A stretch of 6,851 nt of DNA. Origin: Actinomycetes bacterium. Its GTDB lineage: Bacteria > Actinomycetota > Thermoleophilia > Solirubrobacterales > Solirubrobacteraceae. Shown here piece by piece: positions 5,983 to 6,851 of this stretch (position 1 is the first letter of the stretch; each line of letters begins with the position of its first letter). The stretch spans positions 1 through 6,851 of the forward strand of contig JAEXXR010000099.1 in the NCBI GenBank assembly GCA_023405705.1. The letters are read 5' to 3'. A model generated the notes under the pieces. That model was not told the DNA's origin and did no database searches. It saw only the letters and a program-made list of their open reading frames with translations. Made by a program: the position numbers and the translations under genes.

Positions 5983-6786
5983 ATGTCGGACCGGCCCAGA
6001 GATGCGCGCGAGGCGTTCGAGCAGACGATGGAGCTGCTGTGGCGCGAGAGCGCCCGGCCGGCCCGCGGCCCGAAGCCGAGACTGTCGCGCGAGGCGATCG
6101 TCGAGGCGGGGATCGAGCTGGCCGACCGCGGCGGCCTCGCGGCGGCCTCGATGCGGGCCGTCGCGAGATCGCTCGGCGTCGGGACGATGTCGCTCTACCG
6201 CTACGTCCCCAGCAAGGACGCGCTGACCGACCTGATGTTCGACAGCGTCCTCGCGAGACAGCCGAAGGCGGACACGCTGCCGGGCGGCTGGCGCGCGAAG
6301 CTGGAGGCGGTCGCCCGCCTCGACCTCGCGCTCTACCTGCGCCACCCGTGGGTGCTGGAGGTCTCGATCAACCGCCCGCCCCTCGGCCCCGGCGTGCTCG
6401 ACACCTACGAGTCGGTGCTGCGCGCGGCCGCCGGCAGCGGGCTGCCGATGCGCGAGCTCAACGCCGCCGCCGACGCGCTCGCCGCCTACGTCCGCGGCGC
6501 CGCCCAGGCGAGAGTCACGCAGCTGCGCGTGATCCGCGAGAGCGGCATGAGCGACGAGGAGTGGTGGTCGGAGCGCAACGACTTCTGGGAGCGCTACTTC
6601 GACCCCGAGCGCTACCCGACGATCACCGCGATCTACGCCTCCGGCGCCTACGACGACCCGCCCGACCCGTTCGACTGGGGCCTCCAGCGGCTGCTCGACG
6701 GGATCGCAGCGGGGATCGAGGCAGGGCCGCCGGCAGCGGCCGACGCCGAGCGGCCGCCGCGCGCGCCCGGCGCCGCCTGCGAGTAG
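5983..6786 (+). CDS. TetR/AcrR-family transcriptional repressor with TetR-type C-terminal domain
   Basis: This 267-residue DNA-binding protein has the N-terminal TetR helix-turn-helix at about residues 34-80, with recognition region GVGTMSLYRYV (65-75). The following ligand domain contains LYLRHPWVLEVSINRPPLGPGVLDTYE, typical of the TetR_C family named for the tetracycline repressor. An Ala/Pro-rich tail ends the protein. I chose ATG at 5983; an earlier in-frame TTG (5926) lies inside O1. There is no Shine-Dalgarno, and the -10 box ends 10 nt upstream, so the mRNA is probably leaderless. It is divergent from the ABC exporter genes across a 77-nt gap with two palindromes, so it most likely represses both itself and the exporter until a ligand binds. 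At least five Arg codons are AGA (residues 6, 33 and 62 among them), uncommon for such GC-rich DNA. Confidence 0.93.
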   Translation: MSDRPRDAREAFEQTMELLWRESARPARGPKPRLSREAIVEAGIELADRGGLAAASMRAVARSLGVGTMSLYRYVPSKDALTDLMFDSVLARQPKADTLPGGWRAKLEAVARLDLALYLRHPWVLEVSINRPPLGPGVLDTYESVLRAAAGSGLPMRELNAAADALAAYVRGAAQARVTQLRVIRESGMSDEEWWSERNDFWERYFDPERYPTITAIYASGAYDDPPDPFDWGLQRLLDGIAAGIEAGPPAAADAERPPRAPGAACE

Positions 6787-6795
6787 CGCGCGGGC

Positions 6796-6851
6796 TCACA
6801 ACGCCAGCTCCCGCTCCAGCCGCAGGCCCTCGCGCAGCCGCAGGTCGTGGG
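6796..6851 (-). CDS. C-terminal fragment of an unidentified gene
   Basis: Reading from the window edge on the minus strand gives 17 residues, HDLRLREGLRLERELAL, and then TGA at 6798-6796. The piece has the strong Leu/Arg/Glu amphipathic-helix look of a real protein end, and it converges on tetR with only 9 nt between stop codons. The string LREGLRLERE recalls a helix near the C-terminus of enoyl-CoA hydratase/isomerase proteins, but in those a further segment usually follows, so this would be a short variant. The identity is a weak guess. Confidence 0.5.
   Translation of the reverse strand, partial: HDLRLREGLRLERELAL

Noticed and set aside
5087..6226. A 379-codon plus-strand frame crossing the ABC ATPase and the operator region
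   Set aside because: It is antisense to the ATPase, runs through the operators and overlaps tetR out of frame, and has no recognisable domain.
6757..6793. CCGCGCGC / GCGCGCGG inverted repeat around the tetR stop codon as a bidirectional terminator
   Set aside because: The arms are simple alternating GC with a 21-nt loop and no U-tract. Such matches are expected by chance here.
1..6851. CRISPR arrays, tRNA or rRNA genes, insertion-sequence ends, attachment sites
   Set aside because: I saw no regularly spaced repeats, cloverleaf-like sequence, transposase motifs or terminal repeats. The only notable repeats are the operator pair, the junction hairpins and the poly-Gln tract.

Overview
The window is very GC-rich, densely packed coding DNA with third-position G/C bias and short or zero gaps between genes. 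This fits a high-GC actinobacterium. A deep-branching lineage such as the Thermoleophilia/Solirubrobacterales is possible, but that is a guess from base composition and gene style only. Seven protein-coding regions are supported: five complete genes and one partial or undecidable gene at each edge.

Layout. Positions 1-375 (+) hold the end, or all, of a small beta-rich protein that I cannot name with confidence. Positions 441-3983 (-) hold a compact three-gene cluster, transcribed as: a circularly permuted ATP-grasp protein (DUF404/DUF407 type), then an alpha-E (DUF403) protein, then a transglutaminase-like cysteine protease-fold protein. Junctions are 0 and 6 nt, so this is almost certainly one operon. 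Positions 4110-5905 (-) hold an ABC exporter pair of DrrA/DrrB type, ATPase then ABC-2 permease, overlapping by ATGA. Positions 5983-6786 (+) hold a divergent TetR-family repressor. At 6796-6851 (-) lies the last stretch of another gene, converging on the repressor gene.

How the parts work together. The AT-richer gap between the repressor and the ABC operon carries two 17-bp operator-like palindromes, 21 bp apart, beside a strong -10 box. The simplest reading is a drug- or lipid-type exporter repressed by its divergent, self-regulating TetR protein. Downstream on the same strand, a long hairpin abuts the permease stop codon and separates the exporter from the ATP-grasp operon, so the two are probably distinct transcription units. 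The ATP-grasp/alpha-E/transglutaminase triad is a widespread but biochemically unassigned set, predicted in the literature to make and cleave peptide or amide bonds. No proteasome-like (Anbu) peptidase partner is present in this window.

The most interesting items are the triad, the tandem operator pair with a probably leaderless tetR transcript, and three inverted repeats placed exactly at gene junctions of the minus-strand genes.
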